Shown: positions 30,021-39,242, numbered from the stretch's first letter. The stretch: DNA of 64,000 bases from Flavobacterium psychrophilum (GCA_945874225.1 CAMCFT010000018.1:16349-80348), one strand, 5' to 3'. Translations and numbers: made by a program. The notes: a model not told the origin generated them from the sequence alone.

Positions 30021-30232
30021 AATTTTAGAATAAGAAATAGAGGCCTTTAACTGATGCAAAAGACTTTTGGGTTTTTAATCGTTAGCATATAATTTTCACC
30101 TCATTTGCTAATAGAAAATGAATGGTACACTTTCTAGCTTTCATTTCCATATAATGTCATTCTGTCTTGAAATAATATAATCAGAACGAACCAAAAAAAT
30201 AATTTTATCAGCATACCAAACTAGGACAATCT

Positions 30233-30889
30233 TTAAATAAATCCTTGTTTTATAGCCTCTTTCACCAATCCGGCATCATCAGTTATATCAAAAGCTTTTT
30301 TCATTCGGACGATACGTTTTTGGATGGAACTTGCAGTAAGAAAGATAACAGCTTCTAATTCTCTTATTTTAAATCCTTTAGATAGATACAAAAGGATTTG
30401 ACGGTTGAAATCTTCAATCATTAATTCCTTTTTCAATATCTCATTGATACAACTTTTTACCATGGGACTGTGGTATTGGCAACCGTCTAAAACTTCTGTC
30501 ACAATTTTCTGTAAATTATCAGGGGTAATATCATTTTTAATGACAAGCCCGTCGGGGCGTATTTTTTTAGCAATTTCATATATTATGATAACCTCGGTAT
30601 GTGCAGTGATCATTATAATTTTACAATCAGGCATTTTTTTTCGTATCAAAATAGCCAAATCACTTCCTGAGTTAATAGATTGCTCTGCATAACCGGGTAA
30701 ACCTTGATCTATAATGGCCAGATCAAAAAGGTTTTGGGGTTTAGAATTTTTTTGGATAGCAAGATAACCCTCTTTACAATTGTGGGCTTTGGTGAAGACC
30801 GTTTTCTTTTTAGTGAAATTTACTTGTAATAGGGCATTCATAAATCCATCTACTGTTATGGGGTGGTCATCTACTAAAAGTATGTTCAT
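30233..30889 (-). CDS. Response regulator, receiver plus LuxR-like HTH
   Basis: 218 residues. The receiver domain (1-~130) has the acidic pocket VDDHP, the phosphoacceptor Asp in AIIDQGLPG, a conserved Thr in MITAHTE and Lys in VIKND. The output part (about 150-218) is a helix-turn-helix of NarL/LuxR style (ILLYLSKGFKIRELEAVIFL, ASSIQKRIVRMKKAF), somewhat diverged from the consensus. It is divergently transcribed from the LytTR regulator, with the palindrome-family site at 30908 between them. The histidine kinase at 32699 is a likely partner. Confidence 0.85.
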   Translation of the reverse strand: MNILLVDDHPITVDGFMNALLQVNFTKKKTVFTKAHNCKEGYLAIQKNSKPQNLFDLAIIDQGLPGYAEQSINSGSDLAILIRKKMPDCKIIMITAHTEVIIIYEIAKKIRPDGLVIKNDITPDNLQKIVTEVLDGCQYHSPMVKSCINEILKKELMIEDFNRQILLYLSKGFKIRELEAVIFLTASSIQKRIVRMKKAFDITDDAGLVKEAIKQGFI

Positions 30890-30907
30890 AAAAAGGGAAT
30901 ATTAAAT

Positions 30908-30933
30908 TTTAACAAAATAGGCAGTTTTACTGC
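30908..30933. promoter_or_regulatory. Palindrome family member d between divergent regulators
   Basis: TTTAACAAAATAGGCAGTT followed by TTACTGC: the left half and core of the family are intact, while the right arm (ATTTTGTTAAA in other copies) is missing. It lies 19 bp from the minus-strand start and 57 bp from the plus-strand start at 30991, so it could control either gene. Confidence 0.55.
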
Positions 30934-30990
30934 ATCAAAAGAAATTAGTTCTTGACTAGATTGCATACTACTTATTCTAGTGCTTATTGT

Positions 30991-31731
30991 ATGCGTTTTT
31001 CATTTCTTATTATTGACGATAACGACACCTCAGTTAGGGAAACTTTAGAGCTATTCGAAAATTTTCCCAATTATTTTTGTGCTGGCATTGTCAAAGATAG
31101 TCAAACTGCATTAAAACAAATTATAAAATTAAAACCTCAACTCGTAATGGTACAAATTCCTATCAAATCCAATGATACGAATTTATTTCTTGAAACCATA
31201 AAAGAATCCTTCCAATATTTAGAAATAATGCCATATTTTATTGCACTGGCTCCAAATCCTGATCATGCGCTCACAGCTATACAATCAGGTTTCTCTGATT
31301 ATAGTATAATGCCATTGCAAATACATCAGTTGGGTAAAAGTCTGTTTAGATTTGAAAAAAGAAATCAAGTTCCAATTGTTTCAACTATTTGTATAAAATC
31401 TCACAGCGACTACAAATTTGTTCCGTTACAGGATATACTTTACTTAAAAGCAGACAATAACACTACTGATATTAAATTGCTAAATAACAGTAACAATGGT
31501 AATAATGGGGATAACAACATTGTGAATGCATTTAAGACTTTAAAGCACTTTGAAAATATTCTGCCATTCTATTTTTTAAGAATTCACAAAAGCTATATCG
31601 TCAATATTAATTATGTTTCACGAATTTATTTGAGCAAATCAAAATGCTATCTCAATTATGATGAACCTTTGCCTTTTTCTCTAACCTATAAAGAGAATGT
31701 GGATGCCATAATCCGAAAAATCAACATTTAA
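30991..31731 (+). CDS. LytTR-family regulator with a receiver lacking the phospho-Asp
   Basis: The start at 30991 (MRFSFLIIDDNDTSVRETLE) matches the usual receiver beginning; the frame is open further up to 30952. The receiver keeps the acidic pair IIDDND. Where the phosphoacceptor should be, it reads PQLVMVQIPIKS, with Gln in place of Asp, so it is probably not phosphorylated normally. The C-terminal LytTR DNA-binding domain (about 135-247) is complete: SDYKFVPLQDILYLKADNN, then FLRIHKSYIVNINYVSRIYL. A poly-Asn/Gly insertion (NNSNNGNNGDNN) sits in the middle. It may be a constitutive or partner-controlled regulator of the neighbouring machine. Confidence 0.85.
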   Translation: MRFSFLIIDDNDTSVRETLELFENFPNYFCAGIVKDSQTALKQIIKLKPQLVMVQIPIKSNDTNLFLETIKESFQYLEIMPYFIALAPNPDHALTAIQSGFSDYSIMPLQIHQLGKSLFRFEKRNQVPIVSTICIKSHSDYKFVPLQDILYLKADNNTTDIKLLNNSNNGNNGDNNIVNAFKTLKHFENILPFYFLRIHKSYIVNINYVSRIYLSKSKCYLNYDEPLPFSLTYKENVDAIIRKINI

Positions 31732-31997
31732 TCTTCTTTGATATCCCTCCTTCGTTTAAGAGAATCACTTTCGAAAAAATGGAACAGTTTAATTTTAGGA
31801 CAATCATCACCTTTTGACTCCCAGTAGTCATTACGAGTAGCCAGCACTGAGCTTGACGAAGTGAAGCAATCCTTTGGAGAGTTCCGATAACTATCGGAAT
31901 GGGGGTGAGGTTCTTTTAGTTCCAACTCATAAATGAACTTATATTCCTTAAATGGTTTAGAAACAAATACCAATCTGTTTTGAAAATCAAATGACAT
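31728..31997 (-). CDS. Small hypothetical protein carrying an in-frame dispersed repeat
   Basis: 89 residues. The outer parts (MSFDFQNRLVFVSKPFKEYK; IKLFHFFESDSLKRRRDIKE) look like ordinary protein. The middle (about 35-58) is encoded by a REP-like dispersed repeat (TCATTACGAGTAG... and TGAGCTTGACGAAGTGAAGC on the plus strand). The frame overlaps the LytTR gene end by 4 bp, convergently. It may be a real small gene invaded by a repeat, or chance. No function can be assigned. Confidence 0.35.
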   Translation of the reverse strand: MSFDFQNRLVFVSKPFKEYKFIYELELKEPHPHSDSYRNSPKDCFTSSSSVLATRNDYWESKGDDCPKIKLFHFFESDSLKRRRDIKED

Positions 31998-32432
31998 AAG
32001 CAGTATTTATTCTTTTTCTGTAATTGTGTAACATCATCAATTACACTTTAATCCAATCTCGGCTACCCTCTCCTTTCTTTCTCGCTCTCCTTCGGAAGGA
32101 GGTGGGGGAGTATTGAGTTAGAGGTTAGATTTCAAAACACACCATTTCACCACTCAGATATACCCTAAAACTACTATAATGAATAAGGTCACTATAACCA
32201 CCTTAAATTTTAAAAATTAACACTTTTTTAACTGTTAATTTGCTCTGATTCTGATTCAGAAATCAACCGAAGCTTCAAAATAAAAAGTATCGAGAATGGG
32301 GAAAAATCGGCCTCTAAGGCAGTGTCATTCTCGATAGTACAGAACAGCTAATTCCCAGTTTTTCTTAAAAAACGGTACTCCATAATGGATAGTGCCAAGC
32401 TAAATTATTTTCTAATTTTTAAATCATTTTTT
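31998..32432. other. 435-bp gap with repeat fragments
   Basis: It contains a CTCTCC/GGAGG-rich dispersed repeat (about 32068-32111) related to those at 36391 and 37501. It also has an imperfect inverted repeat TTAACA...TGTTAA at about 32217-32238 and an A-rich leader before the small lipoprotein. No coding frame is convincing. Confidence 0.4.
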
Positions 32433-32612
32433 ATGAAAAAACTTGTATTTGCTATGGGCTGTTTTGCCGCTATTCTTTTAACTTCTTCCTGCACTGCAGA
32501 CAGTCCTATAGAGACTAAAAAAGAAAATTTGACAACTCCAAGCAAAACACCTCTTCCAGGAACCGAAGTCTTTGCTGATGGAATAGATGATCCAATTCCT
32601 ATAAAACCTTAA
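32433..32612 (+). CDS. Small lipoprotein
   Basis: 59 residues from the ATG at 32433: MKKLVFAMGCFAAILLTSSC is a lipoprotein leader, leaving a mature peptide of about 40 residues (TADSPIETKKENL, ending in DGIDDPIPIKP). It has its own terminator right after the stop. Short, acidic lipopeptides of this kind are common in Flavobacteriia. It sits between a response regulator and a histidine kinase, so it could be a signalling accessory; this is only positional. Confidence 0.6.
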   Translation: MKKLVFAMGCFAAILLTSSCTADSPIETKKENLTTPSKTPLPGTEVFADGIDDPIPIKP

Positions 32613-32624
32613 TCTTTTTTACTT

Positions 32625-32656
32625 AAACCAGATAATAAAAAAAATTATCTGGTTTT
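32625..32656 (+). terminator. Rho-independent terminator after the small lipoprotein
   Basis: AAACCAGATAAT (32625-32636) pairs perfectly with ATTATCTGGTTT (32644-32655) around a short A-loop and ends in a T run. The kinase gene starts within 45 bp, so it needs its own promoter or readthrough. Confidence 0.75.
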
Positions 32657-32698
32657 AAATATTTATTTTTGATAATAATTAAAATAGTTTATCAAAAA

Positions 32699-34711
32699 TT
32701 GAAAACAAAATATATAATAGTTTGGTTGCTTAGTTTCTTTCTTCTCATATTATCCTGTCAGAAAAAAAGAAATGCTGTTGAATATAAAAGTAAAGTCATA
32801 ATTTTCTTGAAGGATTTAGATACGTCTAGTTCAAAAGAGGCTGTCAAAGAAAAAGCCTTAGATACTTTGAGTCAATTTTTACTGACGCATGATAACGATT
32901 CGATCAACAGGAATTTAATTTTTAAAGTGGCCAACAAGTATTATTTTCTAAATAAACATGACAAATATTTAAAATTAACAGAAGAGGTGTATAAGTTATC
33001 AATCGAGAAAAAGGACACTTCTCATATTGCAAAGTCTTTATGCTATTTTGGAGATTATCATAATGTAAAATCAAATTTTGACAGTGCTTTTAGTTATTAC
33101 GATAAATCAGAAAAATTATATAAAACACTAAAGGATACTCTAATGTTAGGTAAGTTATCGCTCTTGAAAGGAGGATTGCTTTTCGATTCAGGAAATTTTG
33201 CAGAAAGTGAAACAGAGGCAGTAAAAGCTTTGCAATTATTATCAAAAACCAAAAATAAGGATTTGATTTTCAATTGTTACAACATAATTGCTATCTCATT
33301 AAAAGAATTAAATAATTATAAAAAATCGCTTGAATATTTTGATTTGGCTTTGTTGCAATTAGTTAAACAGGAAAACGAAAATTATCCAAAAAACACAATT
33401 GAAAGATATAGAATATCCACTTATAACAACATAGGCAGGGTTTATGAAAAAATGAAAAATTACCCACAAGCCATTAACTATTACACATTAGGTTTGCAAA
33501 CAAAAAATATAAAACGTGAATATCCAAAATCGTATGCAATGTTACTGGATAATTTAGGATATTCAAAAATGAAAGTTGGTGATTATGATGATGTAAAGAA
33601 GTTACTTTTTGAATCCTTAAGAATAAGAGACAGTCTCGGGATAGAACTGGGTGCAATTTCAAGTAAAATAAATATTGGGGAATTTTACCTGCAAAAAAAA
33701 GATACGGCAAAAGGACTAACCTATTTAAAAGAGGGCTATTTAGCATCTAGAAAATTAAAAAGCAGTTCTCATACCATTGAGGCTTTAAAATTATTAATGG
33801 ACAATGATATTAAAAACAAGACCTATTATACCAATCAATACCTTAAAATTAAAGACAGTGTTCAGCAGGTAGAAAGAGAAACAAGAAATAAATTTGCTCG
33901 AATTGCTTATGAAACAGATCAGGTAGAAGAAAAAAATGTGTCTTTATCCAAAACAATTACCAATATGGGTATGGGTTCCGGAATCGTAATCCTCATTTTA
34001 GTGGGTTTCTTTAGCATCTACCGTCTTAAATCCAGAAATAAGGAATTGCTTTTTATAAAGGAACAGCAGGAAGCCAACGAAAAAATTTACCAATTGATGC
34101 TGCACCAGCAATCAGAAACGGAACAGGCACGCAATGAAGAAAGAAACAGGATAGCAATGGAATTGCACGATGGTATTATAAATAGCATATTCACCACTCG
34201 TTTTAGTTTAATGCAACTAGAGTCTGAAGCTGTAGATAAAAAACAGGAACTAGTACAAGAATTGGAAAAAGCAGAAAGTGAAATCAGAAGGGTTTCTCAT
34301 GACTTAAAACAAAATCTTCTTACTGAAGACAAGACTTTACCGGAGATTCTGGCAAATTTAATAGAGTCCCAACAAAATGAATTTGGCACTAAATTTGACC
34401 TGTCTGTAGATAAATTTATTGATTGGTCCTTGGTTTCAAGTGAAGCTAAAATACATGTGTATCGAATCATACAGGAAGCTTTGCAAAACAGCAGTAAATA
34501 TTCAAAAGCAAAAAGATGTTGCGTGTTTCTATTGAAAACCGGAGATAAAACAACCATCCGTATTTGGGACAATGGAATCGGTTTTAACCCTGAAAAAGCA
34601 AAACAAGGAATTGGATTAAAAAACATCAAGGAAAGAACCAAATCTATAAACGGAACCTTAAAAATATCCTCAGTCGAAGAAAAAGGAACAACAATAGAAA
34701 TTATCTTTTAA
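32699..34711 (+). CDS. TPR-containing sensor histidine kinase (HisKA_3 type), lipoprotein-like leader
   Basis: The TTG at 32699 is chosen because it gives a leader ending in a lipobox (WLLSFFLLILSC then QKK). Another TTG lies at 32669. Residues ~40-400 form tetratricopeptide-like repeats (YSKMKVGDYDDVKKLLFESL; NNIGRVYEKMKNYPQAINYY). A membrane segment (about 430-450, GSGIVILILVGFFSIYRL) and coiled coil follow. The kinase core has the H-box RNRIAMELHDGIINS (His near 490), then an ATPase domain with IWDNGIGF and GIGLKNIKERT. This is the NarX/LiaS-type design, with TPRs as the sensory part. It probably phosphorylates the response regulator at 30233. Confidence 0.88.
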   Translation: MKTKYIIVWLLSFFLLILSCQKKRNAVEYKSKVIIFLKDLDTSSSKEAVKEKALDTLSQFLLTHDNDSINRNLIFKVANKYYFLNKHDKYLKLTEEVYKLSIEKKDTSHIAKSLCYFGDYHNVKSNFDSAFSYYDKSEKLYKTLKDTLMLGKLSLLKGGLLFDSGNFAESETEAVKALQLLSKTKNKDLIFNCYNIIAISLKELNNYKKSLEYFDLALLQLVKQENENYPKNTIERYRISTYNNIGRVYEKMKNYPQAINYYTLGLQTKNIKREYPKSYAMLLDNLGYSKMKVGDYDDVKKLLFESLRIRDSLGIELGAISSKINIGEFYLQKKDTAKGLTYLKEGYLASRKLKSSSHTIEALKLLMDNDIKNKTYYTNQYLKIKDSVQQVERETRNKFARIAYETDQVEEKNVSLSKTITNMGMGSGIVILILVGFFSIYRLKSRNKELLFIKEQQEANEKIYQLMLHQQSETEQARNEERNRIAMELHDGIINSIFTTRFSLMQLESEAVDKKQELVQELEKAESEIRRVSHDLKQNLLTEDKTLPEILANLIESQQNEFGTKFDLSVDKFIDWSLVSSEAKIHVYRIIQEALQNSSKYSKAKRCCVFLLKTGDKTTIRIWDNGIGFNPEKAKQGIGLKNIKERTKSINGTLKISSVEEKGTTIEIIF

Positions 34712-35132
34712 CGATACTGCCATGCTAATTATGTGCTGATTTTACCTAAATTAATTCAGACTTATGGTATTCTGAATAATGTTATCCTGAGCTTGTCGAA
34801 GTATCCCTTTTTGAAATGAAAAATTCAACGACTCCAAAGTTAAATAATAATTGATGAAATAGAGCTTGTCCCGTTTTTAGAACTGTAGGCTTGGGGTTTG
34901 TTTTTAATTACTTCCACAATGAGTTTCGTCTTCAGTTATATTGTCGAAAGGTCTAAGTATCAAAGCCTCTTGAATAAAATATTTTTTAAGACAACTCAAT
35001 ATTTAATTGCAATGTATTTCATCCTATAAAAACCATCCCTAGCGAGTCATCCTGAGCTTGTCGAAGGACTTTGCATCTTTAGCATAAACCCACAACCGAT
35101 AACCCATAACTCATAACTGACAAACTAACCCC
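34712..35132. repeat. 420-bp gap with two REP-like repeats
   Basis: It has two copies of a CTGAGCTTGTCGAAG motif, at about 34787-34802 and 35051-35066, within otherwise AT-rich sequence. It ends with an A/C-only stretch (ACCCACAACCGATAACCC) directly before the RteC gene. No gene was seen. Confidence 0.6.
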
Positions 35133-35981
35133 ATGAAATCAAAAACAAACCAACTATTAACAGACCTCAACGAGCAACTCAATTACATAAATTTAGAAAT
35201 TGACGACACCTTGATCCAATGCGAAAAAGCAATAGAAATCATCATAAAATCAATTGAAAAACTCAAAATAATATTCCTAAATGAAAATTGTAAAAGTCAC
35301 GAACAAGAAATTGAATTTTTTAAAAACATAAAACCAAAATTTACCTCAAAACTCATTTACTACAATATTATATACAAGATTGAAGCCAGATTACCCAATG
35401 GTGGGGAACGTGTAGTGAAAATATACATCAAGAGCGAACTCGATAAAATTAAGGACTATTTTTATAATAATCACGAATTCAACAAATACCGCAGAACAGG
35501 AAGTAATTATCTGGATAATAAGTATTATGTCCGTGGTGCTGTCGATATAAAATTGGCAATTGATAGCTTTTATTTTGAAGCAGATCAAAACTTTGCCACT
35601 TCCCACGACTTCAAATTAGCAAAAATAATGGCTCACGATTTAGTCCAAGTGTATTTAGAAGACAAATTAAGAGCTATAGAATACAAAGCCCTCAAAGAAA
35701 CATCACAACTCAATCACAACGCAAAACTGACTTGGACAGCCCCAAAAGTCGCTTTAATTGAATTGTTATATGCCTTACAATCCGAAGGCGCTTTTAATAA
35801 TGGGAGAGCTGATTTAAAAGAAATAATGGACCATTTCGAAAAAACATTCGATATTGATTTAGGACAATACCGCCGAACTTTCCTTGAAATACGGGCAAGA
35901 AAGACCGAAAGAACCAAATACCTAAACACACTAAAAGTGATACTAAAAAAAAGAATGGACGATTCCGATGATGCAATGTAA
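35133..35981 (+). CDS. rteC: RteC-family regulator
   Basis: 282 residues, matching the family's usual length. Characteristic blocks as I remember them are present: IEFFKNIKPKFTSKLIYYNI near residue 65, YYVRGAVDIKL near 135, and the C-terminal signature KVALIELLYALQSEGAFNNG followed by DIDLGQYRRTFLEIRARK. RteC proteins were described in Bacteroides conjugative transposons as regulators of excision and transfer. Here it heads a short block of mobile-element-like genes but no transfer genes are present, so the element is either a remnant or a small mobilisable form. Confidence 0.87.
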   Translation: MKSKTNQLLTDLNEQLNYINLEIDDTLIQCEKAIEIIIKSIEKLKIIFLNENCKSHEQEIEFFKNIKPKFTSKLIYYNIIYKIEARLPNGGERVVKIYIKSELDKIKDYFYNNHEFNKYRRTGSNYLDNKYYVRGAVDIKLAIDSFYFEADQNFATSHDFKLAKIMAHDLVQVYLEDKLRAIEYKALKETSQLNHNAKLTWTAPKVALIELLYALQSEGAFNNGRADLKEIMDHFEKTFDIDLGQYRRTFLEIRARKTERTKYLNTLKVILKKRMDDSDDAM

Positions 35982-36091
35982 ATAGCGATTGCCTCATTTT
36001 TAAACAAAATCGTTCACAACGCGTTCCCCGTTGTGATTTTTATCAAATCAAAACCCACAATTTTGTACCATAACAATTTAAAACTAAAGTT

Positions 36092-36379
36092 ATGGCTATC
36101 GAAGTGATTACCCGCGAAGATTTAAACGAATTCCGCGAACTTCTTCTTTCAGAATTAAACACACTATTTAATTCCAAACCCCAACAACAAAAACAATGGC
36201 TCAAATCCAATGAAGTCCGTAAGTTGTTAAACATTTCTCCAGGCACTCTACAAAATCTTCGCATCAATGGAACCCTTTCCTTTACTAAAATAGGGAGTAT
36301 TCTCTATTATCCCTACCAAGACATCGAAAAATTACTGGAACACAACAAAGTACCAGCAATACCAAATTTATTCAAATAA
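36092..36379 (+). CDS. Excisionase-like helix-turn-helix protein
   Basis: 95 residues. After a helical N-terminal part, QWLKSNEVRKLLNISPGTLQ and LRINGTLSFTKIG form the winged-helix 'HTH_17' pattern of Bacteroidota excisionase/MerR-like proteins, ending in YYPYQDIEKLLE. It binds DNA, probably near an element end or an excision gene. It follows RteC in the order typical of Bacteroidota integrative elements. Confidence 0.82.
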   Translation: MAIEVITREDLNEFRELLLSELNTLFNSKPQQQKQWLKSNEVRKLLNISPGTLQNLRINGTLSFTKIGSILYYPYQDIEKLLEHNKVPAIPNLFK

Positions 36380-36390
36380 TAACAGCAGCT

Positions 36391-36606
36391 CAACGCACCT
36401 CTCCTTTGGAGAGGGATTTAGGGTGAGAAAAATCCGTGCAGATCCTTTTTAATATGTGAAAATCATCTCAAGCTTAACCTGCTCTGAGCTAGTCGAAGGG
36501 TCATCTCGAGCGTGTCATCTCGAGCGCAGTCGAGAGACTAGAGACGAGAACATTGATTAAAGTATGAGGAAACCCAAAACCCAAAACCCAAAACCCAAAA
36601 CCCAAC
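36391..36606. repeat. Dispersed repeats and A/C-rich leader
   Basis: From left to right: CCTCTCCTTTGGAGAGGG followed by a TTAGGGTGAG tail; CTGAGCTAGTCGAAGGGTC; two back-to-back TCATCTCGAGC copies, the second running into GCAGTCGAGAGAC; and then AACCCAAAACCC-type units directly before the ATG at 36608. The first three are members of repeat families seen elsewhere in the window. Confidence 0.65.
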
Positions 36607-36607
36607 A

Positions 36608-37471
36608 ATGAACTACATTAAACACCTTTCAGGTTTTTTCGACAAAGTAGCAAATGATAAAACACTCAATCCGACTCATGTTAGTTTATATATGTCATTG
36701 TTCCAATTCTGGAATTGCAATCGTTTCAAAAACCCAATCAGTATTTCTCGTAATGAGGTAATGCGAATTAGCAAAATCAGTTCCAAGGCAACATATCATA
36801 AATGTTTGAAAAATTTACATACTCTGGGGTATATCAATTATGAACCTTCCCACAATCCATTCAAAGGAAGCCATGTGTACCTGCTCAATTTTTCAGAGGA
36901 ACTGAAACCAATGCTAAAAAAGAACCGGAATTTAAGTTCAAATTCTGAACCTGTTTTTGGTCTGGTTACAGAACAAGTAATGGACAAGCCTTATGCTAGT
37001 ATTGAGACAGGCAATGAACAAGCCTTAGTATCTTATATAAACAATACAAACATACCAAACATTTCAAACAATTTAAACATTTCAAACTTGGTCGAACAAG
37101 CAAAAAATTTTGAAGAAGAAAATGAGTTTTTAAAAACCGAGGCTACCGAAAAAAAAGAAAAAAATTCCGCCAAAAAAGAAAAAGAGTTTCTTGTCACTTC
37201 GAGTGCAGTCGAGAAGCCATCAATCGAAAATGTCAAATCTTATTTTCTAAATCAGAACTTTCCAGAACTAGAAGCCATTAAGTTTTTCAATTACTTTTCC
37301 AGTGTCGGCTGGTTGGTAGGGGGCAAAACCCCAATGGTCGATTGGCAGGCTGCAGCACAAAACTGGATCCTAAACGCACCTAAATTCAAACACAGCACCG
37401 ATGCAACACCGATGGATCGAGCAAAACACCTCAACGTTGCAAATGACAAAGACTATGCCGAACCCCTATAA
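36608..37471 (+). CDS. Replication-initiator-like HTH protein
   Basis: 287 residues. The first ~105 form a winged-helix region (NPTHVSLYMSLFQFWNCNRF; ISISRNEVMRISKISSKATY; LHTLGYINYEPS) of the type found in Bacteroidota mobile-element replication/regulatory proteins. The C-terminal ~70 residues (ENVKSYFLNQNFPELEAIKF; NYFSSVGWLVGGKTPM; DWQAAAQNWI) resemble a DnaT/DnaD-like segment. The middle is a low-complexity Glu/Lys linker that includes a REP-like repeat in frame at about 37190-37222. It precedes a DnaC-like ATPase, which suggests a replication-loading pair. Confidence 0.75.
   Translation: MNYIKHLSGFFDKVANDKTLNPTHVSLYMSLFQFWNCNRFKNPISISRNEVMRISKISSKATYHKCLKNLHTLGYINYEPSHNPFKGSHVYLLNFSEELKPMLKKNRNLSSNSEPVFGLVTEQVMDKPYASIETGNEQALVSYINNTNIPNISNNLNISNLVEQAKNFEEENEFLKTEATEKKEKNSAKKEKEFLVTSSAVEKPSIENVKSYFLNQNFPELEAIKFFNYFSSVGWLVGGKTPMVDWQAAAQNWILNAPKFKHSTDATPMDRAKHLNVANDKDYAEPL
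37190..37222. repeat. REP-like repeat in frame inside the HTH gene
   Basis: GTCACTTCGAGTGCAGTCGA matches the intergenic family members GTCATCTCGAGCGCAGTCGA (~36510) and GTCACTCTGAGTGCAGTCGA (~38200). It is translated as LVTSSAVEKPS within the linker without breaking the frame. Confidence 0.65.
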
Positions 37472-37582
37472 TTCAAAACCAACTAAAAAAAGCAAATCTA
37501 AGTTCCCCCTTTAGGGGGTTAGGGGGCAACCAACAACCGACAACCAACAACCAACAACCGATAACTCATAACCCAACTACCT

Positions 37583-38188
37583 ATGTCCCACTACAACTAT
37601 CAAGAAATAATCCTCTGGCTCGAAAAAAAAGGCTTGGAACTCTACGGCAACCATTTTAAAATCCAAGAAACGGATCACGACATCATTTATAAACTCATTG
37701 CCTATTTCCTTAAAGACGAGATAACTTGTTTTCAATTAAACATCGACCTCAACAAAGGAATACTACTCTCTGGACCAGTAGGCATCGGCAAAACATCCCT
37801 TATGAATCTTATGAAAAACCTAACCTCAGCCGAACACAAATTCTATATAAAACCCTGCCGAGACATCAGCTTCGAATTTATCCAGGACGGTTATGAAATA
37901 ATCCAAAAATACAGCAAAGGAAAACTCTATCCCGATCCTAAAACCATCTGCTTCGATGATCTGGGCACCGAAAACAACATCAAATACTACGGAAACGAAT
38001 GCAACGTAATGGCAGAAATCCTACTCTCCAGATATGACCTATTCATCTCCAGAAAAATCATAACCCACATCACCACCAACCTATCCGCCACCGAACTAGA
38101 AACTGCCTACGGCAACCGAGTCCGCTCCCGCCTCCGAAGCATGGTCAACCTAATCGCCTTCGACAAAACCACAAAAGACAAACGCTAA
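37583..38188 (+). CDS. DnaC-like P-loop ATPase
   Basis: 201 residues of the AAA+ helicase-loader type. Walker A is GILLSGPVGIGKTSLMNLMK (about 54-73), Walker B is TICFDDLGTE (about 114-123), sensor 1 is ITHITTNLSA, and an Arg-rich end GNRVRSRLRSMVNLIAFD follows. It probably loads a helicase at the element's origin together with the HTH protein upstream. The preceding 110 bp contain a TTCCCCCTTTAGGGGG repeat and a CAACCAACAACC leader. Confidence 0.82.
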   Translation: MSHYNYQEIILWLEKKGLELYGNHFKIQETDHDIIYKLIAYFLKDEITCFQLNIDLNKGILLSGPVGIGKTSLMNLMKNLTSAEHKFYIKPCRDISFEFIQDGYEIIQKYSKGKLYPDPKTICFDDLGTENNIKYYGNECNVMAEILLSRYDLFISRKIITHITTNLSATELETAYGNRVRSRLRSMVNLIAFDKTTKDKR

Positions 38189-38373
38189 TCCCATTATGTC
38201 ACTCTGAGTGCAGTCGAAAGGCCTCAACAACTAACCAATTAACCTTTTTTCCCTATGTATCCCTATCCAAAAGCAAAGCGCCTTTTCTTCTCTATAAAAA
38301 CCTATGAATCTATGTGTTTAAAAAAAAATGAAATCATCATCCAATAACACCTAACCATTTAACTTTCTTCTCT

Positions 38374-38592
38374 ATGAACCCCCATCCAAAAACAAACCAG
38401 TATTTCACAGCTCTAAAAACGCACAAATCCAAATTTAGCACCGTGCCAAAACACAAGATAAATCCACGAAACAGACTCCGCAACCGAAAACCACAAAACG
38501 TCCAACAAAATGAACCACCATTTTCTCCTCCCGACAAAGCAGGATCCTCAACAATTAACCGATTAACCCCTAACCGATTAACCGATAACTGA
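38374..38592 (+). CDS. Doubtful small basic ORF
   Basis: 72 residues, rich in Asn, Pro, Lys and Arg (HPKTNQYFTALKTHKSKF; NPRNRLRNRKPQNVQQNEPP). The last 20 codons fall in the AACCGATTAACC repeat leader of the next gene, so the C-terminus is repeat-derived. It is a possible small element-encoded protein, but the composition could equally reflect the A/C bias of this strand. The rest of the 38189-38606 gap holds a REP-like copy (GTCACTCTGAGTGCAGTCGA) and A/C-rich leaders. Confidence 0.3.
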   Translation: MNPHPKTNQYFTALKTHKSKFSTVPKHKINPRNRLRNRKPQNVQQNEPPFSPPDKAGSSTINRLTPNRLTDN

Positions 38593-38606
38593 TAACCCAT
38601 AACCCT

Positions 38607-39242
38607 ATGAACACAACAATAGCAAATTTCTGGAACCACTTCAAAGAAAACAATTTTGTTTTTCGTCTAATGTCCGATATCCCAAAAGAGGAACTAGAAA
38701 AATATTTCGGGAAATTAAACGAGCTCCTCTACGAATACAACAAAGATCTTGGCGTCATTATAACAAACGGCAATGACGAATCCGAATTAATCATTACCGC
38801 CAAAGGCAATCCCTATTTTTTCAAAGATGTAGAACTATTGGTACATTACGCACCAATCATAAAACGATGGAAAATAACAGCCTTTCTCCAACCTGATGGA
38901 GACATCGATGAATTCGAAAAGGGCACCGACAAACCACTGGAGTACCATGGCATCAGTTTAAAAATAAGTCAGATGTATTTCATACCCCTCGAAAACTGTG
39001 ATAACCCAAATCGTTTGGGGATTAGAGTATACCTCAAAAATTACATCGTGCACAAAGACAATCCAAGATTAAGAGAAGCAGTATACACCACTATCCAACA
39101 CCTAGTCGGAGAAAAAGCTTTTGCAAACGACATCAACTTTATTGAGATCGTTCAATTAACTGCAGATACCCAAAAACCACAACCCATAGACCTATGCTAT
39201 TTAAACGATTACTTAAGAGAATTCAATGATCCAATCCTATAA
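38607..39242 (+). CDS. Hypothetical protein, paralogue of the next gene
   Basis: 211 residues, no signal peptide. It shares its plan with the 217-residue neighbour at 39313: FWNHFKENN at the start, an internal ITAKGNPYFFKDVELLVHYA block (neighbour TAYGYRKLFPKIMALENQA), then WKITAFLQPDGDIDEFEKGT (neighbour YFTVQAFIKPFENTEEYKNG) and a GEKAFANDINFIEIVQL-like end. I do not recognise a characterised family. The tandem paralogues at the edge of the mobile-element block could be accessory or immunity-type genes. Confidence 0.75.
   Translation: MNTTIANFWNHFKENNFVFRLMSDIPKEELEKYFGKLNELLYEYNKDLGVIITNGNDESELIITAKGNPYFFKDVELLVHYAPIIKRWKITAFLQPDGDIDEFEKGTDKPLEYHGISLKISQMYFIPLENCDNPNRLGIRVYLKNYIVHKDNPRLREAVYTTIQHLVGEKAFANDINFIEIVQLTADTQKPQPIDLCYLNDYLREFNDPIL

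Noticed and set aside
38374..38592. 72-codon basic ORF as a confident gene
   Set aside because: Its last 20 codons are the AACC-type repeat leader, and the composition mirrors the local A/C strand bias. It is kept only as a low-confidence feature.
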